A stretch of 64,000 bases of DNA from Desulfarculales bacterium UBA702 (GCA_002298165.1 DBMI01000016.1:1-64000), one strand, 5' to 3'. Positions 50,444-60,065 are shown, counted from the first letter of the stretch. Numbers and translations are program-made. The notes: generated by a model from the letters alone, not told the origin.

Positions 50444-51250
50444 ATGGCGCAAAACGAAAGTCCCGGAATAAACGAACTGCTCAAATTCGCGGTACAAACA
50501 GTCAAGCAGGCCGGTGAAGAAGCGCTCTCGCTTTATGGAAAAGGAAGCCTGAAGGCAAAATTCGACGAAGAACTCGTAACAGAGGCAGAACTCAGGTTGA
50601 CGGGTTTTTTCAGGGAGAAGCTAAATTCGGTTTTTCCGGGACACGGCGTTTTCGGAGATCCCCTGCCTGCCGAAGACTACAGTCACGGCGAGAAAAGATA
50701 CCTCTGGATACACGATCCCCTTGACGGGGTAGCCAACTTCCAGGCCGGAATACCAATCTGGGGCATTTCCCTCGCACTTCTGGAAAATTTCTGGCCCGTA
50801 ATCGGGGTGACCTACATGCCTGTAACCGGGGACCTTTTTTATGCTGTTGCCGGTCAAAAGGCTTATTGGGGAGAAAGGGAAATTCAAATCCCCGATACCG
50901 GCGAAATAAGCAACGAATCGGTCCTCCTTACCTATTCGCGATTTCACAACCACTTCCACTCAACTTTTCCTGGAAAGATCAGAAATCTTGGCTCAACCGC
51001 GGCACATATTTGCTATGTCGTCCGTGGACGCGCTGAGGCGGCTTTGCTCGCCAATGCGTCTTACCGGGATCTGGCAGCAGCCCAAATCATTCTCATGGCT
51101 GCCGGCGGAAAGATCCATCGGCTCGACGGGAGGGAATTTCACCTCAGTGACTACCTTGGAGGGCAGCGAATTACGGATCACCTGATTGCGGCCCCTGAAG
51201 GTTCTTTCGAGTCTATCAGAATGTATTTGCAGAAAATCAATGTAGAGTGA
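50444..51250 (+). CDS. Inositol monophosphatase-family protein (possible CysQ-type PAP phosphatase)
   Basis: Metal-dependent phosphatase fold. The Asp-Pro-Leu-Asp-Gly core is present in WIHDPLDGVANFQAGIPIWG, and LGSTAAHICYVVRGRAEAAL plus YRDLAAAQIILMAAGG cover the second metal-binding region. The first metal Glu pair seen in GHGILGEES-type motifs is changed to GHGVFGDPLPAED, so activity may be reduced or altered. AGGAGG precedes the ATG. Next to a PAPS-making kinase and a sulfotransferase it could recycle PAP, as CysQ does; an inositol phosphatase is the alternative. Confidence 0.82.
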   Translation: MAQNESPGINELLKFAVQTVKQAGEEALSLYGKGSLKAKFDEELVTEAELRLTGFFREKLNSVFPGHGVFGDPLPAEDYSHGEKRYLWIHDPLDGVANFQAGIPIWGISLALLENFWPVIGVTYMPVTGDLFYAVAGQKAYWGEREIQIPDTGEISNESVLLTYSRFHNHFHSTFPGKIRNLGSTAAHICYVVRGRAEAALLANASYRDLAAAQIILMAAGGKIHRLDGREFHLSDYLGGQRITDHLIAAPEGSFESIRMYLQKINVE

Positions 51251-51465
51251 CCTGCAATATTGCCGGCTATCTGCTTACGATGATTTGAATTCACCCTGCC
51301 GGCGGGTCAAAAAAACTGAGATAAAGGGATTCTGCATAAGGTTTATGTTTGAAAAGCGCTGGGCTAGCGATACTCGGGATTTCAAGAAAGTTAGAGTCTA
51401 TTCCACTGCCGCACTTTAGTGCTCAACCCAACATTCATAAAGCTTTCCGGCGAGCGATTTCGGCA

Positions 51466-51705
51466 TCAGCCGCCACCTACGGGCGGGAAAAAGGCCAGTC
51501 GCTCGTTTCCGGAAACAACTGTATCCCACTGTGCGGAAACTCCATCCAACATTATGAGCTTTACCTCGGCTTCGGGAATGAAGAAAAGCCGGGCTACGTC
51601 ACGAATTGTCGAGCCAGGCTCGATCTCGACGGAGTGCCCGGTCTCGGCATTATAGCCGGGTAGGTATTTTCGCAAAGAAGCTCCAAGCATCAATTGTAGA
51701 GCCAT
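51466..51705 (-). CDS. MoaD/ThiS-family ubiquitin-like sulfur-carrier protein
   Basis: A 79-residue beta-grasp protein ending in PPVGGG, the C-terminal diglycine needed for activation as thiocarboxylate. VEIEPGSTIRDVARLF and LAFFPPVGGG are family features, and LMLGASLRKYLPGY gives the first strand. I prefer ATG 51705, with GGGA upstream, over 51717 or 51747; the last would lie inside a terminator hairpin. No MoeB/ThiF or MoaE gene is adjacent, so the sulfur acceptor is unknown: molybdopterin, thiazole or another product. Confidence 0.75.
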   Translation of the reverse strand: MALQLMLGASLRKYLPGYNAETGHSVEIEPGSTIRDVARLFFIPEAEVKLIMLDGVSAQWDTVVSGNERLAFFPPVGGG

Positions 51706-51717
51706 AATTAATCCCAT

Positions 51718-51749
51718 AAAAAAATCAATGCCGGCCAAAGCCGGCATTC
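51718..51749 (-). terminator. Strong intrinsic terminator after minDE, just before the MoaD-like gene
   Basis: Perfect stem ATGCCGGC/GCCGGCAT with a 4-base loop, followed on the minus strand by seven T. It ends 12 bases before the preferred MoaD-like start, so it ends the min transcript and may also control read-through into that gene. Confidence 0.8.
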
Positions 51750-51888
51750 AACGATCTGGTCGCCAAGGTTCCGGTGCCTCCCGAGGACTTCCGGTCCGAG
51801 GGGCGGCGGAAGAGCGCTGCACTTTGCCGGTGTTAGAAAAGATCGTCATGCGTCGCTGCATGGTAGCGCCCCAGTGCCTAATTTTAAC

Positions 51889-52155
51889 TCATGATGCGTG
51901 CCTGTACACCCTTTTAACCTGGACGTTTGAGATCAATGCCATAAAATCTTTGCCCTGTTCCAAATCGACCTTGAGCGATTTGCCGTCGATTTCCATGTAT
52001 TTCGAGAGCACTTCAAGTATGTCTTTTCTTACCGCTTCCAGCAAATCAGGGGTAATGTCAATCCTGTCGTGCATCAGGACAAACTGCATACGTTTTCGTG
52101 CGACCTGCCCGCTTTGCTTATCTACTCCGAAAAAACGCCGCAGCAAACTTACCAT
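51889..52155 (-). CDS. minE: Cell division topological specificity factor MinE
   Basis: Releases MinD from the membrane and drives the pole-to-pole oscillation that keeps division at midcell. The 88-residue chain has the anti-MinCD helix region near the N-terminus (RRFFGVDKQSGQVARKRMQF) and the topological-specificity domain (DITPDLLEAVRKDILEVLSK). AGGAG lies eight bases before the ATG. It starts 14 bases after minD and is last in the min order C-D-E. Confidence 0.93.
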   Translation of the reverse strand: MVSLLRRFFGVDKQSGQVARKRMQFVLMHDRIDITPDLLEAVRKDILEVLSKYMEIDGKSLKVDLEQGKDFMALISNVQVKRVYRHAS

Positions 52156-52169
52156 GAGGCAAACTCCTT

Positions 52170-52961
52170 TCAGTTCCAGATAAGCCTTTTCATTCGGCCG
52201 AAAAATCCGTCGGCTCCGTCCTCATCAATCGGAATGGACTCTCCGTTGAGGCGGGATGCTATCCTTCTGAAGGCTGATCCGGCCTTGCTGCCTCTTTCGT
52301 GAACCAGGGGAATGCCGCGGTTTGTCGAAATAACCACTTCTTCGCTTTCCGGTACAACGCCAAGGAGCGGTACGGAAAGTAGAGATATGATATCCTCTGT
52401 TGACATCATATCGCCTTTTTTAACCATTTTCACATTGAGCCGATTTATGACGAGATAAATATTCTTCAACTCGGAGGCTTCGAGCAGACCGATCACCCGG
52501 TCGGCATCACGGATGGCCGAAACCTCCGGGGTTGTCACCACAACAGCGGTGGATGCCCCCGCAACGGCGTTTTTAAAGCCCTGCTCGATCCCCGCCGGGC
52601 AGTCGATTAGAACGAAATCGAATTCCTCGGCCAGTTCGGCGCACAATTGCCTCATCTGCTCGGGGTTAACTGCATTCTTTTCGCGCGTCTGTGCCGCGGG
52701 GATAATGAAAAGATTGGATAGCTTGCGGTCCCTAATCATCGCCTGCGCTTTTCGGCATTTACCTTCGATAATATCAACGAGATTGTACACGATGCGGTTC
52801 TCAAGTCCCATTACCACGTCGAGGTTGCGCAGTCCAATATCCGCATCTAGCATGACGACGCTGTACTTCTTCTTAGCTAACGTCGTACCCAGATTGGCCA
52901 CGGTCGTAGTTTTTCCGACCCCGCCCTTACCTGAAGTTACCACAATAGTCTTGCCGGCCAT
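52170..52961 (-). CDS. minD: Septum site-determining ATPase MinD
   Basis: ParA-like ATPase that carries MinC to the membrane. The deviant Walker A is VTSGKGGVGKTTTVANLG at the N-terminus, then VVMLDADIGLRNLDVVMGLE and FVLIDCPAGIEQGF. The C-terminus GFFGRMKRLIWN is an amphipathic membrane-targeting helix. AGGTGATC precedes the ATG. Length 263 is normal. A 108-base gap separates it from minC. Confidence 0.96.
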   Translation of the reverse strand: MAGKTIVVTSGKGGVGKTTTVANLGTTLAKKKYSVVMLDADIGLRNLDVVMGLENRIVYNLVDIIEGKCRKAQAMIRDRKLSNLFIIPAAQTREKNAVNPEQMRQLCAELAEEFDFVLIDCPAGIEQGFKNAVAGASTAVVVTTPEVSAIRDADRVIGLLEASELKNIYLVINRLNVKMVKKGDMMSTEDIISLLSVPLLGVVPESEEVVISTNRGIPLVHERGSKAGSAFRRIASRLNGESIPIDEDGADGFFGRMKRLIWN

Positions 52962-53069
52962 AGATCACCTGTATTTTAGTGGAAACTGAAAGTGCCTTTC
53001 TCCCCGGCCTTCGGCCAGGTTCTCCCGGCGGCGGGTCTTCCCGGCGCCGTAATCTTTTCTTATCTGCCG

Positions 53070-53732
53070 CTATACGGTTATCACCTGAATTGCCCCGCTT
53101 TGCACCTCCGCGACCTCGAACCTTTTAGGCACCGGCTTGCCACCCTTTGGCGGCACGGCAACGAGATCTGCAATCCTAATCTGGCTAGGTTCTATGCTTA
53201 GCGCCCAAATCCGCGCGGAAAGCTCTCCAGCGGCCCCAGCGTGGGCAATCCCCCGAAGCGACCCGAAAACTATGATATCGCCCGAGGCGACAATCTCAGC
53301 TCCCGGATTAACGTCTCCGAGGACGACACAATCCGATGGAGAGACAATTCTGACGCCCGATCGGCATGTATTTCTAACTATAAGTGGCGAGTCGTTTTCC
53401 TTGGGCTTCTCGGTACCCGAGGCACGCATGCGCCGCCTTTGCATCTCGCCTTCGACCATAAACGAGAGATCATCCGAGAGGCGGACCTCGATCAGCTTGA
53501 CTTGCGCCTTGTCAAAAAGAATTTCATAAAGTGCAGTGATCTCGTCTGAGCGAAAAGGCTTCGTCCTGAGGTCCAGAACCATATCCGTTTTATGAAAAAA
53601 ATCGTGCGAATGTTCGAGCCGCTGCCGCATATAGGCTACAATGGCATCGAATGTTGCCGCCGGATCGGGAACAAGGGTGAAACCGTTCCTGTCGGCTTTT
53701 ACCTGCACGGGTGGTGATTCGGTTAACGACAT
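53070..53732 (-). CDS. minC: Septum site-determining protein MinC
   Basis: Inhibitor of FtsZ assembly that acts with MinD. The C-terminal beta-helix is clear: LIVRNTCRSGVRIVSPSDCV, then VLGDVNPGAEIVASGDIIVF and GSLRGIAHAGAAG, the signature of MinC. The N-terminal FtsZ-binding domain (residues 10-110) is less conserved. The ATG has a poor ribosome binding site. First gene of minCDE. Confidence 0.93.
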   Translation of the reverse strand: MSLTESPPVQVKADRNGFTLVPDPAATFDAIVAYMRQRLEHSHDFFHKTDMVLDLRTKPFRSDEITALYEILFDKAQVKLIEVRLSDDLSFMVEGEMQRRRMRASGTEKPKENDSPLIVRNTCRSGVRIVSPSDCVVLGDVNPGAEIVASGDIIVFGSLRGIAHAGAAGELSARIWALSIEPSQIRIADLVAVPPKGGKPVPKRFEVAEVQSGAIQVITV

Positions 53733-54012
53733 CTTCTAGACTCTTCTACCCGTATTTATTCTTCCATCTTCGTTCGGCGGCAAAATGGTAGATGGGGTTT
53801 ACAGCCCGTCCAAGGCTAATTCCCCGACTATCCGGGGGCACGCTCAAGCAGCGCCCTCGAATGAAAAGCAGCATCCAATGAACGACAACGATTAAAATCG
53901 GTTAATACCGCGCGAAAGTCGGTCCGTATCGCTCTATCGAGATCTTGCCGGGAATTTTCGACTCTGATGGTGTTTCGAAGGAAGGGTCCCCTCCTCCCCA
54001 TTAGTGGATACT

Positions 54013-54624
54013 TTACCTCAATTTCGGGTTCGGGAGCAAGACACATTCTTTCAACCCCGCCCAGTTCTCGACCCGGATTAAACCGTCATATGAGTCATTG
54101 CGGTTCCATGGCTGAATGAAGAGCAGGGGCTGAATTCCGGACTCTTTAAGCTGCAGGCATGTCTCGGTCCGGTCATCGACAAAGTAGCGAACATCAAGTT
54201 CTTTGAGGATCTCAGATTTTTTTTCGGGTGCCCCCGAAGCAATAACGCTGATCCTGTCTCTGGGAACTTCGGGCAGCGTTTGATAGAGCCATTCGGTAAT
54301 GGACTCAGACCAGATGCGCGCTGTTACGAACCGGAGGGGATGGGCGCCTGCCATCTCGGTTAAAAATTCCGGAGCGCCGGGCATCGGCGGTATCTGCATT
54401 GTGTGCTCATCATCCATGGTCAGGCAGACAAGTTCATCCAGAACGTCCTTTTCGATCTGCAGGCACTTGTAGATGTTGTAGCATGAAATATCGTCCTTGC
54501 TGATGTGCTCGAAACCGAACCGCTCGCGGGCAAGCGTCACGAACACTTCCATCGTATCGGCAACTACGCCGTCGATGTCGAAGGCGAGTCCACATGGGTC
54601 GATAAACAAGGGTGGAGAACTCAT
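54013..54624 (-). CDS. HAD-family hydrolase, 5'-nucleotidase-like
   Basis: Motif I is LAFDIDGVVADTMEVFV; the Thr motif is LRFVTARIWSESI; the final acidic motif is in VRYFVDDRTETC. The short cap and spacing resemble the NT5C-type 5'(3')-deoxyribonucleotidase group. The chain is 203 residues. GGGAAAG precedes the ATG. It is upstream of minC on the same strand but 280 bases away, so it is probably a separate unit. Substrate not known. Confidence 0.82.
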   Translation of the reverse strand: MSSPPLFIDPCGLAFDIDGVVADTMEVFVTLARERFGFEHISKDDISCYNIYKCLQIEKDVLDELVCLTMDDEHTMQIPPMPGAPEFLTEMAGAHPLRFVTARIWSESITEWLYQTLPEVPRDRISVIASGAPEKKSEILKELDVRYFVDDRTETCLQLKESGIQPLLFIQPWNRNDSYDGLIRVENWAGLKECVLLPNPKLR

Positions 54625-55070
54625 CTGGTATCTTTCCCTGAAATACTCCTGCAGCTATCATCCATTTCCTCGCGCGGAAGAATACATTTAAATTTTCCGG
54701 AAAGAAATGGTCTTTTCTCGGGGCAGCGATGCTCGGGCTTCGAATATGGAAAGGCACCGCATCATGCATGTTTCAATTTACGAAAACACCAATATGGAAT
54801 AAACTCAACACCTTAAGGTGATGCAGCGTGTGACTTCGCGCAGGTTCGAATTGAACTAAATGAAATGCGGGTATAAGCTAAAAAGCTTTGTTGCCTTAGT
54901 GCTAAATACCAAATGGTAAAAGCTGGCATGCCGATGCAGTTAAATTCAACATTTTGTAGCCGCAAGGTTTTTGGGCAAGGCCGTACCTGTTTTTAAATTC
55001 ATAAAAAGGGCTATCTAGGAGGGCGGCCGGATGAACATGAGGGCGCCGGCGCAGTGAAAGGAAGAAAAGA
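54625..55070. other. Intergenic region upstream of nadE
   Basis: About 445 bases between divergent genes. It contains the palindrome CACCTTAAGGTG (54809-54820) and no RNA gene that I can support. Confidence 0.4.
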
Positions 55071-56708
55071 ATGCGAATCGCAATGGGCCAGATCGATCCC
55101 CTGATTGGGGATTTTGCCGGAAACACGAAGAAAATTACCGATGTCATCGACAAGGCAAAGCAGGAACATTGCGATCTTGTGGTGCTGCCGGAAATGGCCA
55201 TCATAGGCTATCCGCCTCGGGATCTGCTCGACAAGCAAGGCTTTGTGAGAGACAGCATTCCGTACTGGGAGACCGTGAGGCAGGCCAGTAAAGGAATCGG
55301 TGTAGTTTTTGGGGCGGTTTCCATCAATGAAGGCAGTGGAAAGCCCTTTCGGAATTCAGCGATTTTCTACGATGATGGGAAGCTGCTTTGTATAGGAAAT
55401 AAGATGCTCTTGCCCTCTTATGATGTGTTCGATGAAGAACGGTATTTCGAACCGGGCGAGGCAGCTTCCTGGGTAGAATTCAGGGGGAAAAGAATTGGGT
55501 TGAGCATATGCGAGGACGTCTGGAATGTTACGGGATATCTTCCAAGACCCCTGTACCATTGCGACCCGATATGTGAACTGCGCAATGCCGGAGTAGACAT
55601 AATCATAAATATTTCAGCGTCACCGTACCACACGGGAAAGGCTTCCTGGGTTAAGCCAATGCTGCAGGGCCACGCCAGGAATTCCAATGCGCATGTGGTC
55701 TACGTAAACCAGGTGGGCGGAAATGACGAGCTGATCTTCCAGGGCCATAGCGCCATCTTTGATCCGATGGGAAATCTGGTTGCAACCGGGGATGATTTCC
55801 GGGAAGACCTGGTCATCTATGACACCGAAACGGGCAGAGGCGATATGCACGCCGGTGACCTGGACGAAATCTCCGAGATTATCGAAGCGCTGACGCTTGG
55901 GCTTAAAGATTACGCGAACAAGTGCTGCTTTACACAGGCGGTAATCGGCTTGAGCGGCGGAATCGATTCCGCGCTGACGGCATGTCTTGCGGTACTCGCA
56001 CTGGGGGCTGAAAACGTCCTCGGTGTTGCTATGCCGGGGCCATACAACGCGCCGGAAAGCCTCACGGACGCGCGTGAGCTTTCTTCACGGCTTGGCATCA
56101 GATTCGATGTGGTATCGATTGTAGATCTTTTCTCGATGGCCCTCAAATCGCTTGAGCCGATTTTTAACGACCTGCCGCAGGATTTTACCGAGGAAAACAT
56201 TCAGGCCCGATTGCGCGGAATGGTGCTTATGTCCATCTCCAACAAATTCAGGCGCATTCTGCTGAGCACCGGCAATAAATCCGAAATTGCGGTTGGATAC
56301 TGCACTCTCTATGGGGATATGAATGGGGGCCTATCCGTGCTTGGGGATATCCCAAAGACAATGGTCTATCAGCTATCTCACCAGCTGAACAAGAAGTTTG
56401 GCTGGATTCCCGAGCGAATCCTGACTCGCGCGCCTTCAGCCGAGCTCAGGCCCAATCAGACAGACCAGGATACGCTCCCTCCCTACGAGATCCTGGACGG
56501 CATCCTTGCGGCTTACATAGAGGAGCGGCTCCCCGCCGCTGAGATCGTCGCACGCGGCTATGACCCTGAAGTGGTCAAGTGGGTTATAAGGCGGATCGAG
56601 TACAATGAGTACAAGAGGTGGCAGGCCCCTCCAATTCTCAAGGTGACCGCGAAGGCATTCGGAACCGGCAGACGAAACCCGATCGCACACGGCTATGTTC
56701 CGAAATGA
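55071..56708 (+). CDS. nadE: Glutamine-dependent NAD+ synthetase
   Basis: Makes NAD+ from nicotinate adenine dinucleotide, using ammonia from glutamine. Residues 1-260 are a nitrilase-type glutaminase: VVLPEMAIIGYPPRDLL (Glu), GNKMLLPSYDVFDE (Lys) and GLSICEDVWNVTGY (Cys). From about 290 is the ATP pyrophosphatase, with GLSGGIDSALTACLAVLAL, LLSTGNKSEIAVGYCTLYGD and APSAELRPNQTDQDTLPPYE. AAGGAAGAA precedes the ATG. It is just upstream of glnB. With nadB in this window, the first and last enzymes of de novo NAD synthesis are present. Confidence 0.96.
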   Translation: MRIAMGQIDPLIGDFAGNTKKITDVIDKAKQEHCDLVVLPEMAIIGYPPRDLLDKQGFVRDSIPYWETVRQASKGIGVVFGAVSINEGSGKPFRNSAIFYDDGKLLCIGNKMLLPSYDVFDEERYFEPGEAASWVEFRGKRIGLSICEDVWNVTGYLPRPLYHCDPICELRNAGVDIIINISASPYHTGKASWVKPMLQGHARNSNAHVVYVNQVGGNDELIFQGHSAIFDPMGNLVATGDDFREDLVIYDTETGRGDMHAGDLDEISEIIEALTLGLKDYANKCCFTQAVIGLSGGIDSALTACLAVLALGAENVLGVAMPGPYNAPESLTDARELSSRLGIRFDVVSIVDLFSMALKSLEPIFNDLPQDFTEENIQARLRGMVLMSISNKFRRILLSTGNKSEIAVGYCTLYGDMNGGLSVLGDIPKTMVYQLSHQLNKKFGWIPERILTRAPSAELRPNQTDQDTLPPYEILDGILAAYIEERLPAAEIVARGYDPEVVKWVIRRIEYNEYKRWQAPPILKVTAKAFGTGRRNPIAHGYVPK

Positions 56709-56788
56709 ACATTTTTGTTCCTTTTCTAAGAGCCTTTCTTAAACGGGTTCTCTTGATCGTACTTTTTTCTTCATAGGCGGGAAAAAAA

Positions 56789-57127
56789 ATGAAAAAAATC
56801 GAGGCAATCATCAAACCATTCAAGCTCGACGACGTGAAAGAGAAGCTCACTAACCTTGGGATCAAGGGAATGACCGTTTCCGAGGTGCGCGGCTTCGGGC
56901 GCCAGAAGGGGCACACGGAAATTTACCGTGGAGCTGAATATGTAGTGGATTTCCTTCCAAAAATCAAAATAGAGGTAGTAGTTTCCGATCGCCAGGCCGG
57001 GGAAATAATCGAAGCGTTGCGCCATGCCGCCAACACCGGCAAGATGGGTGATGGCAAGATTTTTGTTATGCCGGTAGAGGAGTGTATCAGGATTCGAACA
57101 GGGGAAACCGGCGAAGAAGCACTATAG
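56789..57127 (+). CDS. glnB: Nitrogen regulatory protein P-II
   Basis: Trimeric signal protein that reports nitrogen and energy status. The 112-residue chain has the uridylylatable Tyr in EIYRGAEYVVDF (Tyr 51 region) and the C-terminal signature KIFVMPVEECIRIRTGETGE, matching PROSITE-type P-II patterns. It is followed 70 bases later by glnD, which modifies it, and then by glnA, a target of the same cascade. GCGGG is the only upstream ribosome-binding candidate. Confidence 0.96.
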   Translation: MKKIEAIIKPFKLDDVKEKLTNLGIKGMTVSEVRGFGRQKGHTEIYRGAEYVVDFLPKIKIEVVVSDRQAGEIIEALRHAANTGKMGDGKIFVMPVEECIRIRTGETGEEAL

Positions 57128-57197
57128 GCTGGCGGCCCTCCTCCTCTCGCCGCTGTTTGCTTTGCTGGGACTTCACGGCTTTGTAGAAAATTTAATA

Positions 57198-59786
57198 ATG
57201 GTAAACCGTACAAATTTACCCCGAAAACTCAAGGAACTTCGCGAAAATTTCGTGGTGGAGTGCCAAACCGGCGCACCGGGCCTGCTTGCTGCCCGAACCT
57301 ATTCCTCGAATTTCCACGACGCCATTCAAAAAGCATTCAATGGAGATGCGGCTAAGTTAGGGGGCTGGGCCATTGTGGCTGTTGGCGGATTCGGACGTGG
57401 AGAGCTGAGCTTTTCATCCGACCTGGACATTCTCTTCCTCTACCAGAAAAGAATCCCTGCTTATCTGCAGGAAATAATGCGCGAAATCGTCTATGGGCTT
57501 TGGGATGGCGGTTTCGAGGTTGGCAATACCACGGCTTCGGTTTCCCTGATAAAAAAAATGATTCATGAAGACTTTACAATACTCACAAACTATCTCGAAT
57601 CCGGGTACATCGCTGGAGACAGGGAATTTTTCGATAATTGGAAAAAATCGCTGCTTGGATCTTTCGGTAACCAGAGTAGGCGCCGGTTTCTCAGTAACCT
57701 TGTAACATATCGCACCAGCAGGCTCCACCAGTACGGTGAGAGCCCCTACCTGCTCGAGCCTCACGTAAAAGAGGGCGTTGGCGGTTTGCGGGACATGCAC
57801 GCTGTTCGATGGGCCGGCATAGTGTATATGCAGGACCCTTCGTTCGATGTGATGGTAAAAGAGCAATGGCTGACCGAGACTGAAAGACTGTGGCTCGATC
57901 AGGCATACGATTTCTTATGGCGCGTCCGCCTGCAACTCCATCAATTGAGTGGAAGAAGACAGGACAGGCTGCTGTTTCCAGAGCAGGAACAAATCGCCGA
58001 CCGGCTTGAATGCAGGCCGGGGACTGAGGGATCCGGGGTAGAAGTCTTCATGCGCCTCTACTACAGATACACCGCGCGAATCCGCCGGACAGCCGATTTT
58101 ATCCTGGAACGGCTTGAAGACTCGCAGAAAAGGTTCCGGGGCTTGACCATGCGAAGGAGAATCCTGCCCGGTCCCTTTCTGCTCGAGGGAAAGCATCTGC
58201 ACTTCATGGATCCGGAGTGGGTAAGAAAAGATCCGATGCTGCTGATGCGTTTTTTCTGGCAGGCCGTCCGCTCGGAGGCGCACTTCCACCACCAGGCCGG
58301 CAAAGTCATCCGTGAAAACCTGGACGGTTTCGGAGAGCGCGAAAGGAGAAATCCCGACGTCCTGAAGCAATTCTACGAGGTGCTGCTGGATCCGAAACAG
58401 AGTTTTAACGCCCTCAAGGTGATGCTCGAAACCAAATTCCTGCAGACGCTCATACCCGAATTTGCGATGATTCGCTACAGAGTGCAAAACGATGTCTACC
58501 ATGTTTACACGGTTGACGAACACCTGTTGCGTACGGTGCGGGAACTCCATAATCTCGAGCAATCGAACGGAAACGGCGAGGGTGTTTTTCCGGCGGGGGT
58601 TACAATTGGTCAGCGAAGCAGGCGTGTCCTTTATTTGGCTGCCCTTCTGCACGACATAGGCAAGGGAAAAGGCAAAAGCCACGCAGTCCAGGGCGCCATC
58701 ATGACCAGGGAGATCGGGCCAAGAATGGGGCTTAATGCTGAAGAAACGGATCTTCTAACCTTCCTCATCGAACATCATCTATTGCTTGCCGAGACCGCGC
58801 TGAAGCGGGACCTGTCGGATGAAAAACCGGTCATGCAATGCGCAGTCGAGATAAAGGATCGTGAACGGCTCCTGCTGCTCTACCTGCTTACCGTTGCAGA
58901 CAGCAAGGCAACGGGAACCGGGGCCTGGAATACCTGGAAGGCCTCTTTGCTGAGGGAATTGCTGACTAGAGTTGACCATCTGCTGCGTCGGGGGGATCTT
59001 AAAACCGAAGACCTTGAAAACAGGATGGCCGAAGCTGCTCGAAAAGTCCTGGCCCTTGTTCCCGGCGAGGAACAGGCTCTGATGGTCTCCGAGTGGATAA
59101 AGAAGCTCCCGTTTCGATACCTGCTTTCGCAGGAACCATGCGTAATGCTGCGCCATTACGAAATGGAAAAGCTGCTTGCCAATTCCCCGCTTTGCATGAG
59201 TGCCGAGCCGGCTGAAGACGAAATGTGGCGAATAACGGTCGTAACGAGGGACAAACCAGGCCTTTTCGCACTCATAACCGGAGTTTTGTGGGCAAGGGGA
59301 CTTAATATTCTCTCCGCCGACATCTACACGCGGGAGCCCGGCGTTGCGTGCGATATCATAATAATCGAGAGAATTCCCGATCCGCTCAGAAAAAAAGAGC
59401 TGTGGGCTAAAATAGAGGGTGATCTAAAACGTTCGCTTGCCGACGAATCCTATCTCGATGAAATACTCGAAACCAGGCGCAAGCCGTCCATCCTGCTGCA
59501 AAAGTCCATACCGCGAAAAGAGGATAGGATCCTGATAGATGAGGAAGGCTCCGACTTTTACACAATCATCGAGGTGTATACATGGGACCGGCCAGGCGTT
59601 CTCCACACGATTACCAATACCCTCCACGAACTCGGCTTGACTATCGAGCTGGCTAAGATATCCACTCCCGGTGCTCAGGTGGCCGACGTTTTCTACGTAA
59701 CCGACCTCAATGGCGACAAGCTCGTTGATTATCGAACACACGAACGGATTAAGGCAAGGCTTCTTGAATGCCTCTCCTTATGTTGA
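57198..59786 (+). CDS. glnD: P-II uridylyltransferase/uridylyl-removing enzyme
   Basis: Senses glutamine and adds or removes UMP on GlnB. Domains in order: nucleotidyltransferase (AVGGFGRGELSFSSDLDILF), central helical linker, HD phosphohydrolase (AALLHDIGKGKGKSH) and two C-terminal ACT domains (TRDKPGLFALITGVLWARG and TWDRPGVLHTITNTLHELG). At 862 residues it is full length. I prefer ATG 57198; TTG 57162 is an in-frame alternative. It follows glnB and precedes glnA. Confidence 0.95.
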   Translation: MVNRTNLPRKLKELRENFVVECQTGAPGLLAARTYSSNFHDAIQKAFNGDAAKLGGWAIVAVGGFGRGELSFSSDLDILFLYQKRIPAYLQEIMREIVYGLWDGGFEVGNTTASVSLIKKMIHEDFTILTNYLESGYIAGDREFFDNWKKSLLGSFGNQSRRRFLSNLVTYRTSRLHQYGESPYLLEPHVKEGVGGLRDMHAVRWAGIVYMQDPSFDVMVKEQWLTETERLWLDQAYDFLWRVRLQLHQLSGRRQDRLLFPEQEQIADRLECRPGTEGSGVEVFMRLYYRYTARIRRTADFILERLEDSQKRFRGLTMRRRILPGPFLLEGKHLHFMDPEWVRKDPMLLMRFFWQAVRSEAHFHHQAGKVIRENLDGFGERERRNPDVLKQFYEVLLDPKQSFNALKVMLETKFLQTLIPEFAMIRYRVQNDVYHVYTVDEHLLRTVRELHNLEQSNGNGEGVFPAGVTIGQRSRRVLYLAALLHDIGKGKGKSHAVQGAIMTREIGPRMGLNAEETDLLTFLIEHHLLLAETALKRDLSDEKPVMQCAVEIKDRERLLLLYLLTVADSKATGTGAWNTWKASLLRELLTRVDHLLRRGDLKTEDLENRMAEAARKVLALVPGEEQALMVSEWIKKLPFRYLLSQEPCVMLRHYEMEKLLANSPLCMSAEPAEDEMWRITVVTRDKPGLFALITGVLWARGLNILSADIYTREPGVACDIIIIERIPDPLRKKELWAKIEGDLKRSLADESYLDEILETRRKPSILLQKSIPRKEDRILIDEEGSDFYTIIEVYTWDRPGVLHTITNTLHELGLTIELAKISTPGAQVADVFYVTDLNGDKLVDYRTHERIKARLLECLSLC

Positions 59787-59957
59787 ACTTTCGGGCTGAT
59801 TAATTATCGACCGGAAATGAATTGTACATTTTTGTTACAACGTTGCGCGCAATTCCTGGCATGAAATTTCTGTGGATTATCGAATAATTACATTTTAATC
59901 CGACTCGATCGTCCTTAGTTTTGGATTTTGGGCCGTTTTTCTGGAACAAAATTGTTC

Positions 59958-59982
59958 ATGTTTGTCGCCGATTCTCAAACAT
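59958..59982. promoter_or_regulatory. Inverted repeat upstream of glnA, possible activator site
   Basis: Perfect inverted repeat ATGTTTG-N11-CAAACAT. It lies about 110 bases before the predicted start of the sigma-54 transcript, a usual distance for an enhancer-binding protein such as NtrC, though it does not match the classical NtrC consensus. Confidence 0.4.
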
Positions 59983-60065
59983 CCACAGAAAAAATCGAAC
60001 GACAAGCAACAGAAAATCGCCACATGAGCCGATGGAAGTTGCGTTAGATCGTAGAAGTTGTGGTT

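Noticed and set aside
53828..54046. 72-codon minus-strand frame between the HAD gene and minC
   Set aside because: Overlaps the HAD gene end, weak ribosome binding site, no recognisable sequence.
59838..59860. Second sigma-54-like site (TGGCATGAAATTTCTG)
   Set aside because: The -12 GC is missing; the site at 60066-60082 is clearly better.
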